From Eretmocerus hayati (taxonomy: Eukaryota > Arthropoda > Insecta > Hymenoptera > Aphelinidae), in NCBI GenBank assembly GCA_029851415.1, contig CM056744.1:97311338-97375337 (forward strand): a stretch of 64,000 bases of DNA, given 5' to 3'. Shown in pieces: positions 23,953-35,700 of this stretch (within the stretch, counting starts at the first letter, position 1; each line of letters opens with the position of its first letter). The notes under the pieces were generated by a model that was given only the letters and a program-made list of their open reading frames with translations, was not told the origin of the DNA and did no database searches. The translations under genes and the position numbers were made by a program.

Positions 23953-24526
23953 TATGAGCAGTCAAACTGCAACTACATTATATCTCAAACAGTCAGTGTT
24001 TGAGCCAAATCCCGATCTCCGCTATTTTGGCCTCAAAATATCTCATAACCAATCATATTAGTGGCTCTTTACCATCAGTCACCATCTTTTATATCATTAA
24101 GATTGGTAAAGATTTGAACGGGATATATGATATGTGGTGCGTGTCAGGATTTCGGAGCACATCAGTGTATTTTGTACATATGAATTGTAATCAATCATTT
24201 GCTAAATATATTTTTTGAAAGTTCGCCAAATATCAGAAGAATGCCATCAGTTTGCTTTTCCGAGAATGCAATGACGCTAACTTAGAACTTTTTTATTAAA
24301 AATGTCTCGCGTAGATCGAGATTCATAAATTTTATATAATCCATATCTCCCTCAATTCCAAAAAAACACATCCACGTTCCTGCTGATCATTCCTTATTGA
24401 AATTTTTTCTTCTGTTTCCAGAACTAATGAAAAGTCTTAAAAATTATGACACTCGAGATCCACACAGAATTACGCGGTGATGTTGTAGAACTTCAATTCC
24501 CAGTCCCTGACTGTAGGCAAATATGC

Positions 24527-25737
24527 ATATGTTACGTACCAAACCCGAAATCGTACACTTCGCGAACGGTACAGCCGATTCTGTACCATTCGCGAATGGT
24601 ACACCACCATTTGTACCGAGCCCGATATTCCGGGTTTGGTACAGCAGAGTCTTGTACCATTCGCGAACTGTACAGCCGCCTTGTACCGAGCTCGATTTCG
24701 AATCGCGCCATATGGCTCGGATCGTGTTTACAAATGAGAATTGTCTATAAATGATGATTAGCGAAATAATATGTATCGACGAGTTCAGTCAAGTGCAGGT
24801 AACGATCGAGCTTGCACAATGTATCTCGATAATTGAGATCAACTCAAAATTAGATGTTCTTGGAACATCCGATAGTTGTAAGTTCATAAAAAGTAAAACA
24901 GAATATTCTTACACACGTGACACACAGTTCCATGAATATTAGAATCACTGCACGGTGTATGTTCGCGTATCTTGTTTTGATTACATAATACACCTTGTGG
25001 ACACCGCCATGCCCAATTTCATCATGAATCTATCTTCATCTAATATAAACTTCATCAGTATATCGTAGATTTCGGATTTTTCTACGTGATATCTCACTTC
25101 GTCGTCTCACTGTAAGAAGAAATCCTCAAAATCAGTCTCATTGTCTGAATATTAACATTACATGGTCAGGGGGTTTGTTGTGATTTAGTACGATTTTTTA
25201 CCGACTCTGAGAATTTCTTCTTGAAGTGCTATTTTCATAGGAAAGATTAGACGAGGAATATCGCCAACAATATATATGTCAAACTGTTTCAATCTTCTGT
25301 ATTCCAGAGGGGTCCTGAATGATTTCTTTTCAATTTCACTAATTAGCTTCACAAGGTCTCGTCATTCTGTCTCACTTTTTATGAACTTGCAACTATCGGA
25401 TGTTCGAAGAGCATCTAATTTTGAGTTGATCTTATCACAAATAGTATTATCGGGATACATTGTGCAAGCTCGATCGTTACCTGTACTTGATTGAACTCGT
25501 CAATACATATCATTTTGCTGATCATCATTGTAAACACGATCCGAGCCATATGGCGCGATTCGAAATCGAGCTCGGTACAAGGCGGCTGTACAGTTCGCGA
25601 ATGGTACAAGACTCTGCTGTACCAAACCCGGAATATCGGGCTCGGTACAAATGGTGGTGTACCATTCGCGAATGGTACAGAATCGGCTGTACCGTTCGCG
25701 AAGTGTACGATTTCGGGTTTGGTACGTAACACATACA
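24527..25737. repeat. Strong foldback with embedded 20 bp palindromes
   Basis: Arms 24527-24905 and 25363-25737 are close reverse complements separated by about 457 bp. Inside each arm is the perfect palindrome GTACCATTCGCGAATGGTAC (24583-24602 and 25659-25678) plus several partial GTAC...TTCGCGAA units. Arm identity is high near the palindromes and lower toward the centre. Confidence 0.88.
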
Positions 25738-25904
25738 TCTCGTTCCAACTCGTATTCGCCACACAGATGCCATACATTCGCCAAAGAAAATCTGTGGCGA
25801 CCGTATCGAAAATCATTACAGCGCCGCATGTGGCCCACACGAAAAGTCTGTAGCTATCCCGAATGGCCCATACTTTCGCCAAACATAAATTTCTACTCGG
25901 GTAT

Positions 25905-26194
25905 CTAGCTGAAGATCTTATTCGCCTACGACATGTACATGACAAATTCAAAGTTTCGATTATCGCTGTATATGCGCGACAACTTGTAGATTTGACGAAT
26001 CAGAAAATTCTGGAAAAAGTCTAAATTGCACGTAGAGGTTTCAGTATGGTATTCGAGGTGTCAAGCGTTGCCTAGCAGACAATGTATAAGAGATAGGAGT
26101 TGGCAGAGCGACAGTTCAATATTTCGCCACCTTACGCGTTCATCCGTGGTATTATGGCGCTGTAGTCAGGGTTGACAACTCGAAACGGGTATTA
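25905..26194. other. Spacer, nothing recognised
   Basis: AT-rich sequence of about 290 bp without a supported gene. Confidence 0.4.
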
Positions 26195-26433
26195 GGTTGT
26201 ATAATGGTCCGAAGCTCTAGTGCGGTGGCGCCACGGTCTGTAACGTGAGTTTGCGCACACACTCTCTCGTCCGTGAGCTCACCAATGACTCTGGGGCACA
26301 AGCATGTGTGAGTGAGACTCACACAAATTTGCGTCTGTTTGGCGTCCGTGAGCTCACGGACGAGAGAGTGTGTGCGTAAACTCACGCTACAGACCGTGGC
26401 GCCACCGCACCAGAGCTTCGGACCATTACAACC
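26195..26433. mobile_element. Small foldback MITE, about 239 bp
   Basis: Arms 26195-26282 and 26348-26433 pair closely (CGGTGGCGCCACGGTCTG against CAGACCGTGGCGCCACCG). The 65 bp centre has its own hairpin GTGTGAGTGAGACTCACAC. A full-length transcript would form a long hairpin. Confidence 0.85.
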
Positions 26434-26765
26434 TTGCGTCGATTCTCGTGTTGGCATCGCTATGGTCAAATTGCTTGCGCGACGCAGGAAGGCAACGTTT
26501 CCGCTGACAATTTCGGTGCCAGGATCACTTATTTAACGTTTCTATGTCCGTGTGATCTCGGCCTCCCCGCAGCGACCAAGCAACTTGGTCCCGTCATGTT
26601 ATTTTCTGCCACAGGTGGCGCTGCAGTTTACTTTTTTTTATATAGCACATTCGTGACCATAGCCAATCATAGAGATATTACTATCTCTATGTAACTAATA
26701 CATGGGGACTTCTCCTAGTCTGTTCAAACAATCTTGCGTGAATAGTGATGACTTATATGGTCGAA
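26434..26765. other. Spacer between two MITEs, nothing recognised
   Basis: About 330 bp without a supported gene or repeat. Confidence 0.4.
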
Positions 26766-27193
26766 TTAAGGGTGCTCCTCAGCATTTAAAAAACGATCGT
26801 CTCGCTATCTTGCGGTCAAATTGGTTTATTGCGAATATCAAATCAACCAAGTAACGTAGGACGATGAGTGACATTTCGCCACGCGCGGAGAATTTTTCTA
26901 TGAATTTTAAAAAAAGTTACATAAAAGTCGGTGCAAAATTGAGAGAGCTATTTTGCGGGAACATTTTTCATGTATTTTCAAAATTGTTGCAAATTTTTCC
27001 CGCGAAATAGCTCTCTCAATTTTGGACCGATTTTTCTGTAACTTTTTTCAAAATTCGTAGAGAAATTCTCCGCACGTGGCGAAATGTCGCGCATCGTTCT
27101 ACGTTGTCTGGTTGATTTAATAGTTACAATATACCAATGTGACCGCAGGATGGCGCATCGATCGCTATGATCCAGCTTGGGGAGCACCCTTAA
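26766..27193. mobile_element. TTAA-flanked foldback MITE
   Basis: The element 26770-27189 starts GGGTGCTCC and ends GGAGCACCC, with TTAA directly outside both ends (26766-26769 and 27190-27193). Its halves are long imperfect reverse complements: GAGAGAGCTATTTTGCGGGAA pairs with TTCCCGCGAAATAGCTCTCTC, with a 30-40 bp centre. TTAA target sites are typical of piggyBac and Kolobok families, so it is probably a non-autonomous derivative of one of these. Confidence 0.8.
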
Positions 27194-27381
27194 GAGCTTC
27201 AATTTGAGCCAGCGTAGATTCGAGAAAAAGATAGAGAAAAGTTTGAGTTTACGTTGAGCAGCCGTCGTGTGAACATCACAGCCCAACACGATCAGCGATC
27301 GATCGCTGGCACGCCGGGTCGATCGCTGACCAGAGGTAACGAGGTCATCGCTGGCACGCCGGGTGACTTCTCGTACCTGTA

Positions 27382-28812
27382 ATGTCGGACGATGACAATC
27401 GAACGATCCAACAACAGCAGCAACAACATTTCTTCACGACGGCAGACCCTCGCCTGACCCGTGGGTACTATGCGCAAGCGAACATGACACAAGCAGGTTC
27501 TACTGCTCCGAACCACGACACAAGTCTGCAAAGACGACCAGCAACACCAAAACGTCCGCGGCATGAACGAATTCCGCCGGAGAAGGAGATTATTCTCCTG
27601 AAGAACAGATTTTCTGTTCTCAGTGATGACAGTGGAGAAGAAGACGACGAAACCGAATCCACGGCTAACAAGAAGCGCAAAATGACAGCCACATCACCAA
27701 AAACAAGTGTCCCGCCAATCGTCGTAACGGCTGAGTTCACGGAGAAAAAGACGGTGGAATTCATCCAACGCATAAAATTCATAACCCAAGGCAAGGAGTA
27801 CCGGATGGCCTACTCGAATGACGTCTACAAAATTTTCTGCAATGATGTCGAAATCTATAACATCCTCAAACAAGGAGTGAAACAAATCCGAGAAGAATAC
27901 GCAAAAAGAGGGAAAGTACTTGGATTCCACACACACCAGCTTCCCGACCAAAAGCTGAAACACATCGTCGCCAAAGGGCTGCCAAACATCGATCCTGAGG
28001 AGATAAAGAACGAGCTGCTTGAGAAAGGGCTGAAGTGTGTGCGATGCTCCATCATGAAGACCAAAAACTACGTCGCCCATAGGCCACTATATCTGATGAC
28101 TTTTGACAGTGAAGTCGATATGAAGGAAGTGTGGAAGATCAAGCATGTGTACAGTTTGAGGGTATTTTGTGATAGATACAAGAACCCAAGAAAGATTACA
28201 CAATGCCACAACTGCCAGCAGTTTGGGCATGGTAGCAGTAATTGTTACAATGAAGCACGCTGCCTACACTGTGCGGGCAAGCACGAGACAAAAACTCACA
28301 CAATCAAGGATGCTACGCCAAAGTGCACAAATTGCGGGAAAGAGCACCAAGCAAATTCTCTCGAATGCTACGAATACACCAAGCGGCTCCATGCATTAGT
28401 CGCCAGTAAACAACAACGAAAAGCACGCCCGACGTTGGCAACACCGGGCAGCGCACAAACACATCAAGCAGTACCAGCACTTCATGAGTTTTCGCTGCCA
28501 CCATGGGCAGCCAAGGAGATGTCAACAGAGACATCAGCTGCTTCGAGAACGACCTCAATAACTGGCGAACAGACAGCGTGGCGAGGGATGTCATCTACCA
28601 CGAGGGACGAGAACGTCGTCGACATCGAACGAACGTGGCATGCGGTCAACGAATTTGCAGAAATATTTAAGGTATTCGAAAGAATCCATCAAATTTGTGA
28701 TATAGGTAAAATCTTCCACAAACTCCAGTTCTTGCTATCAAAGTTAGAGCACTGTGCAAATGAAAGCGATCAATTAACAGCCTTCCTCGAATGTGTCAAT
28801 AATGTACCGTGA
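27382..28812 (+). CDS. Jockey-type ORF1 (gag-like), family A
   Basis: An uninterrupted frame of 476 codons. The N-terminal part is polar and acidic (SDDSGEEDDE), followed by a PRE_C2HC-like region (about residues 180-260, including HIVAKGLPNIDPEEI). Zinc knuckles follow at about 273-330: CHNCQQFGHGSSNC, a degenerate CLHCAGKH form, and CTNCGKEHQANSLEC. This order is characteristic of Jockey-group gag proteins, which bind element RNA. The frame ends 11 bases inside ORF2 (ATGTACCGTGA). It is intact although ORF2 is dead, so it could still be translated if transcribed. Confidence 0.85.
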   Translation: MSDDDNRTIQQQQQQHFFTTADPRLTRGYYAQANMTQAGSTAPNHDTSLQRRPATPKRPRHERIPPEKEIILLKNRFSVLSDDSGEEDDETESTANKKRKMTATSPKTSVPPIVVTAEFTEKKTVEFIQRIKFITQGKEYRMAYSNDVYKIFCNDVEIYNILKQGVKQIREEYAKRGKVLGFHTHQLPDQKLKHIVAKGLPNIDPEEIKNELLEKGLKCVRCSIMKTKNYVAHRPLYLMTFDSEVDMKEVWKIKHVYSLRVFCDRYKNPRKITQCHNCQQFGHGSSNCYNEARCLHCAGKHETKTHTIKDATPKCTNCGKEHQANSLECYEYTKRLHALVASKQQRKARPTLATPGSAQTHQAVPALHEFSLPPWAAKEMSTETSAASRTTSITGEQTAWRGMSSTTRDENVVDIERTWHAVNEFAEIFKVFERIHQICDIGKIFHKLQFLLSKLEHCANESDQLTAFLECVNNVP

Positions 28813-31191
28813 TCCTAAAGTCAAATCTTCAATCAAAATCAGTCACTGGAATGCCAATGCACTTGGTTCTTCTAAAATCGAAGAGTTGGAAGATTTTATC
28901 ACCGAACACGAAATTGATATTATGCTTATCAATGAAACCAAAATCGTTGACGAAGATCGTCTCTCTATTCCGGGCTATAAATGTTTTAGGCGCGATAGAC
29001 CAAATAATCGTAGAGGAGGCGCAGTCCTCATCCTAGTCAAAAATGATGTTCAGTGCACGCAGTCAAATTTTGTCACAAATAACATTGAATCGATAGGTGT
29101 TCAGTTGTCCAACGGACTCGTTGTGGTATCTTGCTATCTCCCACCGCAAAGCGTTATAGACGAATCAGAACTTTCCAAGATTTTTAATGCGAGTAATCGA
29201 GTTATCGTCATGGGTGACTTGAATGCTAAGAATAACGATTGGAATTGCCCTCGAAGTAACAGAAATGGTAATGTTCTTCAAAATTACATCAACAAAACCT
29301 CCATTGCAATGATTGTACCGGATCAGCCAACACACTATCCATATGCACTAGGCACTCTGAACACAATTGATTTAACTCTCATTAAGAATATCTCCAACTA
29401 CACTCTTCTAGAGACTTTGAACGAGTTAGATTCAGATCATCTTCCACTCATTTTTCGGTTGAATAATTTCACTGCCGACAAGAATATTGGAACAAAATCT
29501 CACTGGAAATACGACCAAGCCGACTGGAAGAAATTCAGGTCGATAATCCAAGAAAAGTTGACAGTCCAAAGTTCCTTTCCCTCTAGAGAAGCTATTGATC
29601 AGAGTATAGTCAATTTCGCAGAATTAATCAATTCGGCAATGGAGGTAGCCATACCTAAATTTTCGTATGAAGCAAAACCACAAAGTCTAGACGACGAAAC
29701 GAAAACATTTATCCGTCATAAAAATAATATGCGTAAGCTTTATAATCGCACGGGCGATAAGAATATCAAATCATTGAAAAATAGACTCAGAAAAATTATT
29801 CACAGTCGAGTCAAGCAGAGAAAGAATGCTCAATGGGATAAAAAGTTATCGAATTTGAATCCTAGGATAATTCTATATGGAAAGAGCAAAATCTCTTTCT
29901 AAAGCTCGTGACCATGAAATTCCAACTCTTCATGGCCCTCGAGGGCTAGTTTTTACGGATGAGGATAAGGCTGAAGTCTTAGCCGAAAATTTTGAAAAAG
30001 TGCATCATCTGACCGAGAACATGAGCGACGCGGGAACTGAAGAAGAAGTCAATCAAACATACAGTAAACTGTTACGCACCGATGTAAATATTGATGAGAT
30101 CAAATTCACTATTCCTCGGGGAGTAAAAAAAGCCATCAAACAAACTAAGTCTTGAAAAGCTCCTGGTCATGACGGAATCCAAAACATTGTCTTGAAAAAT
30201 CTCCCGAGAAAGGCAATTGATCAGTTAACAAATGTCTTCAATGCTTGTATGAGACTTTCTTACTTTCCGGAAGATTGGAAGATTGCTCATGTCTTAGCCT
30301 TTCGTAAACCAGGTGCAGACAAATTATTTCCTCAAAATTATCGACCGATCAGCCTCTTAACAACCATGAGCAAAATTTTGGAAAAAATTCTACTTAATCG
30401 AATCCTAGTGCATGATAAAACGAATAAACTTATTATCCCAGAGCAATTTGGTTTTCGACGTCATAGAAGCACTATACAGCAATTAGCACGGCTCACAAAT
30501 TCCATATCTAAAAATTATAATGTAAATAAATCGACAGCGATGTTACTGCTTGATATTGAGAAAGCGTTTGACACGGTGTGGCATGAAGGCCTTATCTACA
30601 AGTTACATCAAAGCAAGTTACTGAATTACATAGTTAAAATCATGATTTCGTACCTGAAAGGTAGAAAATTAAGAACATGTGTCAATAATGAAGAATCTAG
30701 TGAACAGGATGTAGTAGCTGGCGTTCCGCAGGGTTCAATTCTTGGCCCTGTGCTATTCCTTTTCTATATCAATGATATTCCTCAGAATCCATGCACCAAA
30801 ATCGCACTTTTTTGCCGGCGATACAGAAATTCATGCCTCATCTTGGAAAAAGTATAAAGCAGTAGAGTATATTTAGAGACACTTGAATGAGCTTGAATTA
30901 TATTATTACAAGTGGAAGATCAAAATCAATGCCGAAAAGACTGAATTAGTTATTTATTCAAAGAAAAATGTCAAAGAGAAAAATGATGGACTAAAGATTT
31001 GTATTGGAAACACGGACATAAATCCTAGTTCCCATGCAAAATATCTTGGAGTTCTACTTGATTGCAGGCTTCTATATTCTACACACATTGGACATATTAT
31101 TAAGAAAAGTAATGTTGCAATATCTATGTTATATAAACTTCTGAACAGAAAAAGTGTAATGAGTAGCAAAAATAAGCTACTGTTGTATAAA

Positions 31192-31201
31192 TCTTTGATA
31201 A
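31192..31201 (+). repeat. Target-site duplication, left copy
   Basis: TCTTTGATAA here recurs at 36671-36680 directly after the poly(A) of the I-like element. Removing the element and one copy restores the surrounding ORF2 frame of the Jockey-type host element. Confidence 0.9.
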
Positions 31202-31339
31202 AGAGTTTGCCTCGAGCCGTGGTAGAGTAAAGACGTGAGTTTACTCGCTCAATTGCTCGACTGTTGTGCTTACGAGTACCGGGGCTTTGCCCCATCGTCA
31301 CCGCCTCGCGAGTGTAATACCACTTAAAAGTATTCCACC

Positions 31340-32713
31340 ATGGCTTTTTTCACAAAGAGCCATGGTTCTTCCCAGCCGAATTCAAGTTTAGTTTCAAGAA
31401 AAAGTAATGTGAAAAATGTTTCGTTTGCCGCTATTGCTCAAAGTGACCAGTTTCCAAAACGTGATCAAGGACTTATTATGCATTGTGTCGATGGATTGAA
31501 TCTTACAGACTATACAGTGGCTATTGGTGAAATTGTGAAGCCTGTGAACGTACATTTTGCATCGAAAATCTCGGACAATCGTGTATGTTTGTATCTATCG
31601 AGCAAAGAGCTAGTGCAAAGTGTTACTAAATCCCACGAACATGTGATTATCCAACAGAAAAAAGTGCTTATACGTCCTCTTGTAACGAAACAGCAAAGAA
31701 TTGTCATATCAAACGTCGCACCTCCAATACCCCACTACGTAATCGAAGAGCATTTAGATGTATTAGGTATAAAACGTAGTGCTCCTGTCTCTTTTTTAAG
31801 AGCAACTATACTTGCTGATGGATACAACCATGTTAAAAGTTCGCGACGACAGACCTACATTGATCCATCGGAGGTACATAAATTACCAGAATTCATAAAG
31901 ATCAACTATGACGGTGTGTCATACTATGTGTACCCCAGCACAGATACAATCAAGTGCTTCTTGTGTAAGAGTGAAGGACACATAGTCAAACACTGCCCTG
32001 AGTATTCAGAGTCTCAAGAGAACAATGAGCATCAGGCACTCGACACGCAAAGTCAGCCCATGGAAGAAATGTCAACAAATACGCGTGACAATATCGATGA
32101 GCCCGTCGCTGAGATCGTTGAGACTATTGGGATTAATTCGATAACCGACTCTGGCCAAACATCGTCACTCACAAATGTGTTCAACGAGGCAAATGACAGA
32201 TCAGCTGATCAACTAAATCGTGAGTCAGCTCAAGATGTATTCACGGCACCTCCCGTCCGTTCCAAGAGACCTTCGAGTACCTCGGCATCATCTTGCGGGG
32301 ATAACAGCCAAGGTATACAGAGACCGGCGAAAACTGTTAAAAAGTCCAAGACAGAATTTTCCATTGAAGTTCTTCGTGAACAGCTGAAACCTGCTATACC
32401 ATTCTTTGAGGAGAAGTATCCTGATTCTTCTGTTCACCTAAATAATTTGGAAGACTTCCTATACAGGAGTCACGGTAATCCCAATGCCGTAGGCATTGCA
32501 CGAGAAATTTGGCCTGATCTCACCGAAACTAAAAATCTGCTTCTGGAAACTCGAGACCATGTTTCCGATCGCAACATCAAAGCTCGTTTGACTAAAATCA
32601 CCAAAAAACTTGAACTAGCGATCCAGGGCAAGCCTGTCCCCGCTGGATCGGACGATGAAATGAGCTCTACGGATGAACCTTCGCAAAATCACACCAAGCA
32701 GCAACATGTCTAA
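31340..32713 (+). CDS. I-like element ORF1 (gag-like)
   Basis: A 457-residue frame starting at ATGGCTTTTTTC. The N-terminal half has the look of an RNA-recognition fold (residues about 40-200, strand/helix alternation, no motif I can fix exactly). One zinc knuckle, CFLCKSEGHIVKHC, lies near residues 211-224. A long polar, serine/asparagine-rich linker and a basic C-terminal part follow. The stop TAA overlaps the ORF2 start in ATGTCTAA. The role would be RNA binding and particle formation. No lesions are seen. Confidence 0.85.
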   Translation: MAFFTKSHGSSQPNSSLVSRKSNVKNVSFAAIAQSDQFPKRDQGLIMHCVDGLNLTDYTVAIGEIVKPVNVHFASKISDNRVCLYLSSKELVQSVTKSHEHVIIQQKKVLIRPLVTKQQRIVISNVAPPIPHYVIEEHLDVLGIKRSAPVSFLRATILADGYNHVKSSRRQTYIDPSEVHKLPEFIKINYDGVSYYVYPSTDTIKCFLCKSEGHIVKHCPEYSESQENNEHQALDTQSQPMEEMSTNTRDNIDEPVAEIVETIGINSITDSGQTSSLTNVFNEANDRSADQLNRESAQDVFTAPPVRSKRPSSTSASSCGDNSQGIQRPAKTVKKSKTEFSIEVLREQLKPAIPFFEEKYPDSSVHLNNLEDFLYRSHGNPNAVGIAREIWPDLTETKNLLLETRDHVSDRNIKARLTKITKKLELAIQGKPVPAGSDDEMSSTDEPSQNHTKQQHV

Positions 32714-35700
32714 TACAACTTCATCGCTAAAAATTCTATTCTGGAATGCACACAGCTTCGAACAGAGACGCACAGAATTGCCACGTATCCTGCAAGATCT
32801 GGATATTTTTGTATGTGTCGAGACATGGCTCACACCCAACATACCGGTCAACATCTCCGGCTTTGTCACCTTCAGGAAGGATCGTCTACAGTCAAGAGGT
32901 GGAGGTATCCTGCTATTAGTTCGTAAGAATATCGCCTTTGTTGAATTACAAGACTTGATCTCCCCTGACATCTCAGTGGAGATATGTGGTATTCGTATTA
33001 CTAATGTTAGCCATCCGTCCGATGTAGTTGCGTGCTATCGTTCCCCAGGTCTTACACTTTCATCCGATCAATGGAATAATTTGGTTAGTAATGTCAGAGA
33101 TAGAGAGAATTGCATCTTGATGGGTGACTTTAATGCTCACCACACAGTCTGGAATTGCGATAAAACAGATAGCAATGGATTAAAATTTTTCAATGCAATT
33201 CAGTCACATAATCTTTTCATACATAATCACAATACCACAACACGAATTGATTTTTATCGTAAGAAGAAGTCCAACTTGGACATCATCCTCTCATCTCTCA
33301 ATTTTTCCGATAAAATTGCAGTTGATGTGTGCGATGAGACCTGGGGATCAGATCACTTCCCTATATTTGTCAATATAAATATAGCTAAGTGCAGCTACTC
33401 GAAGAGATCATTCAAATTTAAATCTAAACGCACGAACTGGTCCAAGTTCTCAGAAGAACTTGACAAGTCCTATGGAGGTTTTTTGTCTCCTCGATACGAT
33501 GAGCTTCCTGTGGAAACTAAGTACGATTTCTTTGTCAAAACCATTATATATGCTATAGAGGAGAGTACTCCTAGGAAAAAAAATTACGTGAGTCGCAAGA
33601 AAGAGAACCCTGTTGCTTGGTGGGACAAAGACTGTGATAAAGCTGTCAGACTTCGTAGGGCTCATTACAAAAAATGGGAAATTACCGGTAATATGAAGGA
33701 CCTCATTGCTTACAATAGACAAGATGCTACTTTCAAGAGATTGAGAAAGAAGAAAAAAAGAGAAAGTTTTCAGAAATTTGCCAGCACTATTAATCTCCAC
33801 ACTAATCCTACATATGTCTGGAACCAATGCAAAGTTTTTAAGAACAAATGGGTCAAGATTCCACCCGCCCATTGTTCCGAAAATCTCCAATCACGTGAAA
33901 AGATCGAAGTGGCTTTGGACAAACTTTGTCCTCCTGGGGCAGATTCAGACCCTAGCTCCTTCCCGACATGCGCACCCAATGATTTTCTCGAATCTCCCTT
34001 CGATTTTACTGAATTTAACATTGCTCTCGATTACAAGGATCCCAATTCCTCACCAGGCATGGACGGAATTGATTTCGAAGTTCTCCAAAATTTACCTTCT
34101 AAATATAAATTACTCTTATTGGACTTGTTCAATGAGATGTTTACAAAAAATGTCTATCCTCCTTCTTGGAAGCGAGTCTTTGTTCACTTCATCGACAAAC
34201 CAGATGGTGGGGTCCGTCCGATCTCACTCATCTCTTGCATTTGCAAATTATTCGAGACTTTAGTTAAGAACCGCGTTGAATGGTGGTTAGAACACAGCAA
34301 TATCATCCCTAAAAGCCAGAGTGGCTTCAGGAAAGGGAGATCTTGTTGTGACAACCTTTCTAATCTCGCTCTTAAGGTAGGCGAAGCTTTTTCAGAAAAA
34401 AAACATGTTTTGGCTGCATTTCTCGATGTACATGGTGCGTTTGACAACGTTGTAATAGGCATCTTACTTCAAAAACTTGCTGATCTCGGAATCTCACAGT
34501 CTATCCTGAAATTTGTTCTTTTTTTCTCCTATGGACGTCTGATCTTCTCAGCCATTAATCCCACCAAGCACAGGATAGCTCGAAATGGAGTTGCTCAAGG
34601 TGGCGTCCTGAGTCCTCTCCTCTATGTCATCTACGTCATCCTGATAGTGCGTGGTATAAGTAGTAAGGTAACAGTTTCACAGTTCGCCGACGATACTGGT
34701 CTGTATGTCAAGTGCTCATCTGTAGACTGGGGAGTCAGAACACTAGAAAATGCTGTTCGGAAAACCAAAGAAAATCTGTCCGAATTGGGTCTTGATCTGA
34801 CCCCTTCGAAGACCAAGCTAGTCCACTTCACTAACAAACGTATTGTACCCGGAAAAATCTCCATAAATGTTGACGGACAAGAAGTCCTTTCAAGTGCCTC
34901 GGCAAAAATTCTTGGTATTTGGTTCGACTACAACTTGAACTTCAAACGACATGTTGACCACATCTACAACAGATGTATGAAAGCCATCAATATCTTGAAA
35001 TTTCTCTGTGTAACGTGGTGGGGAGCCCATCCCGAGACCCTCATCACGTTTTACAAAAGTTTCGTCCGTTCAATAATTGATTATGCAAGTTTTGTATACT
35101 TTCCGAACAGTAAATCCCTAGTAGACAACTTCGAGAGAATTCAGTCACAAAGTATTCGGATTGCTCTAGGACTACGTAGAAGCACTCCTAAAAATATTCT
35201 TATAGCAGAATCTAAATTGATGACTCTCCAGGATCGCTCAGTATATCTGTGTAATTGTTACCTTGTGAAAGCTCTTTCTAATGAAGATTCGCACTCTGTA
35301 TTTATGATAAAAAAATTTTTTAATGAAAAAACTAGTCGCAACCTCAAGAAACTTGTTCTCCTTCGGGATTGCATATCAAGGATAGGTTTGATGAGCGGTG
35401 AAATAGAGACTAATTTCAATTACGCTGTGTACAACAATAATTACGAAACTCTCATCACTTCTGTCCCAATTCACGTCGAACTTGGGACAGAATTGAAGAG
35501 ATCTGAGAAGCCGAACGATCGACTCTCGTTGTTCTTACAAGGAAAGAATGCAGTCAGTATTTACACGGATGGTAGCAAGATTACTGACCACCCTTTTGTT
35601 GGTGCTGCATGTATTTGTCCTCAATTAGATATATACCATAAAATTACCATCAATAGGCATGCATCGGTATACACTGCCGAGTGTGCAGCTTTAAGCTACG

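Larger units (their letters stand above)
22912..25904. mobile_element. Inverted-repeat DNA element, CCCGAGTAGAAA terminus (element 2)
   Basis: The left end TACCCGAGTAGAAATCGTC and the reversed right end TACCCGAGTAGAAATTTATG share 15 bases, and the subterminal sequences are similar in composition (TGGCCCATG, TTCGCC and CGAACGTGTGG-type motifs). It holds a nested MITE (23609-23952) and a strong internal foldback (24527-25737). No transposase is visible, so it would have to be non-autonomous. Confidence 0.65.
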
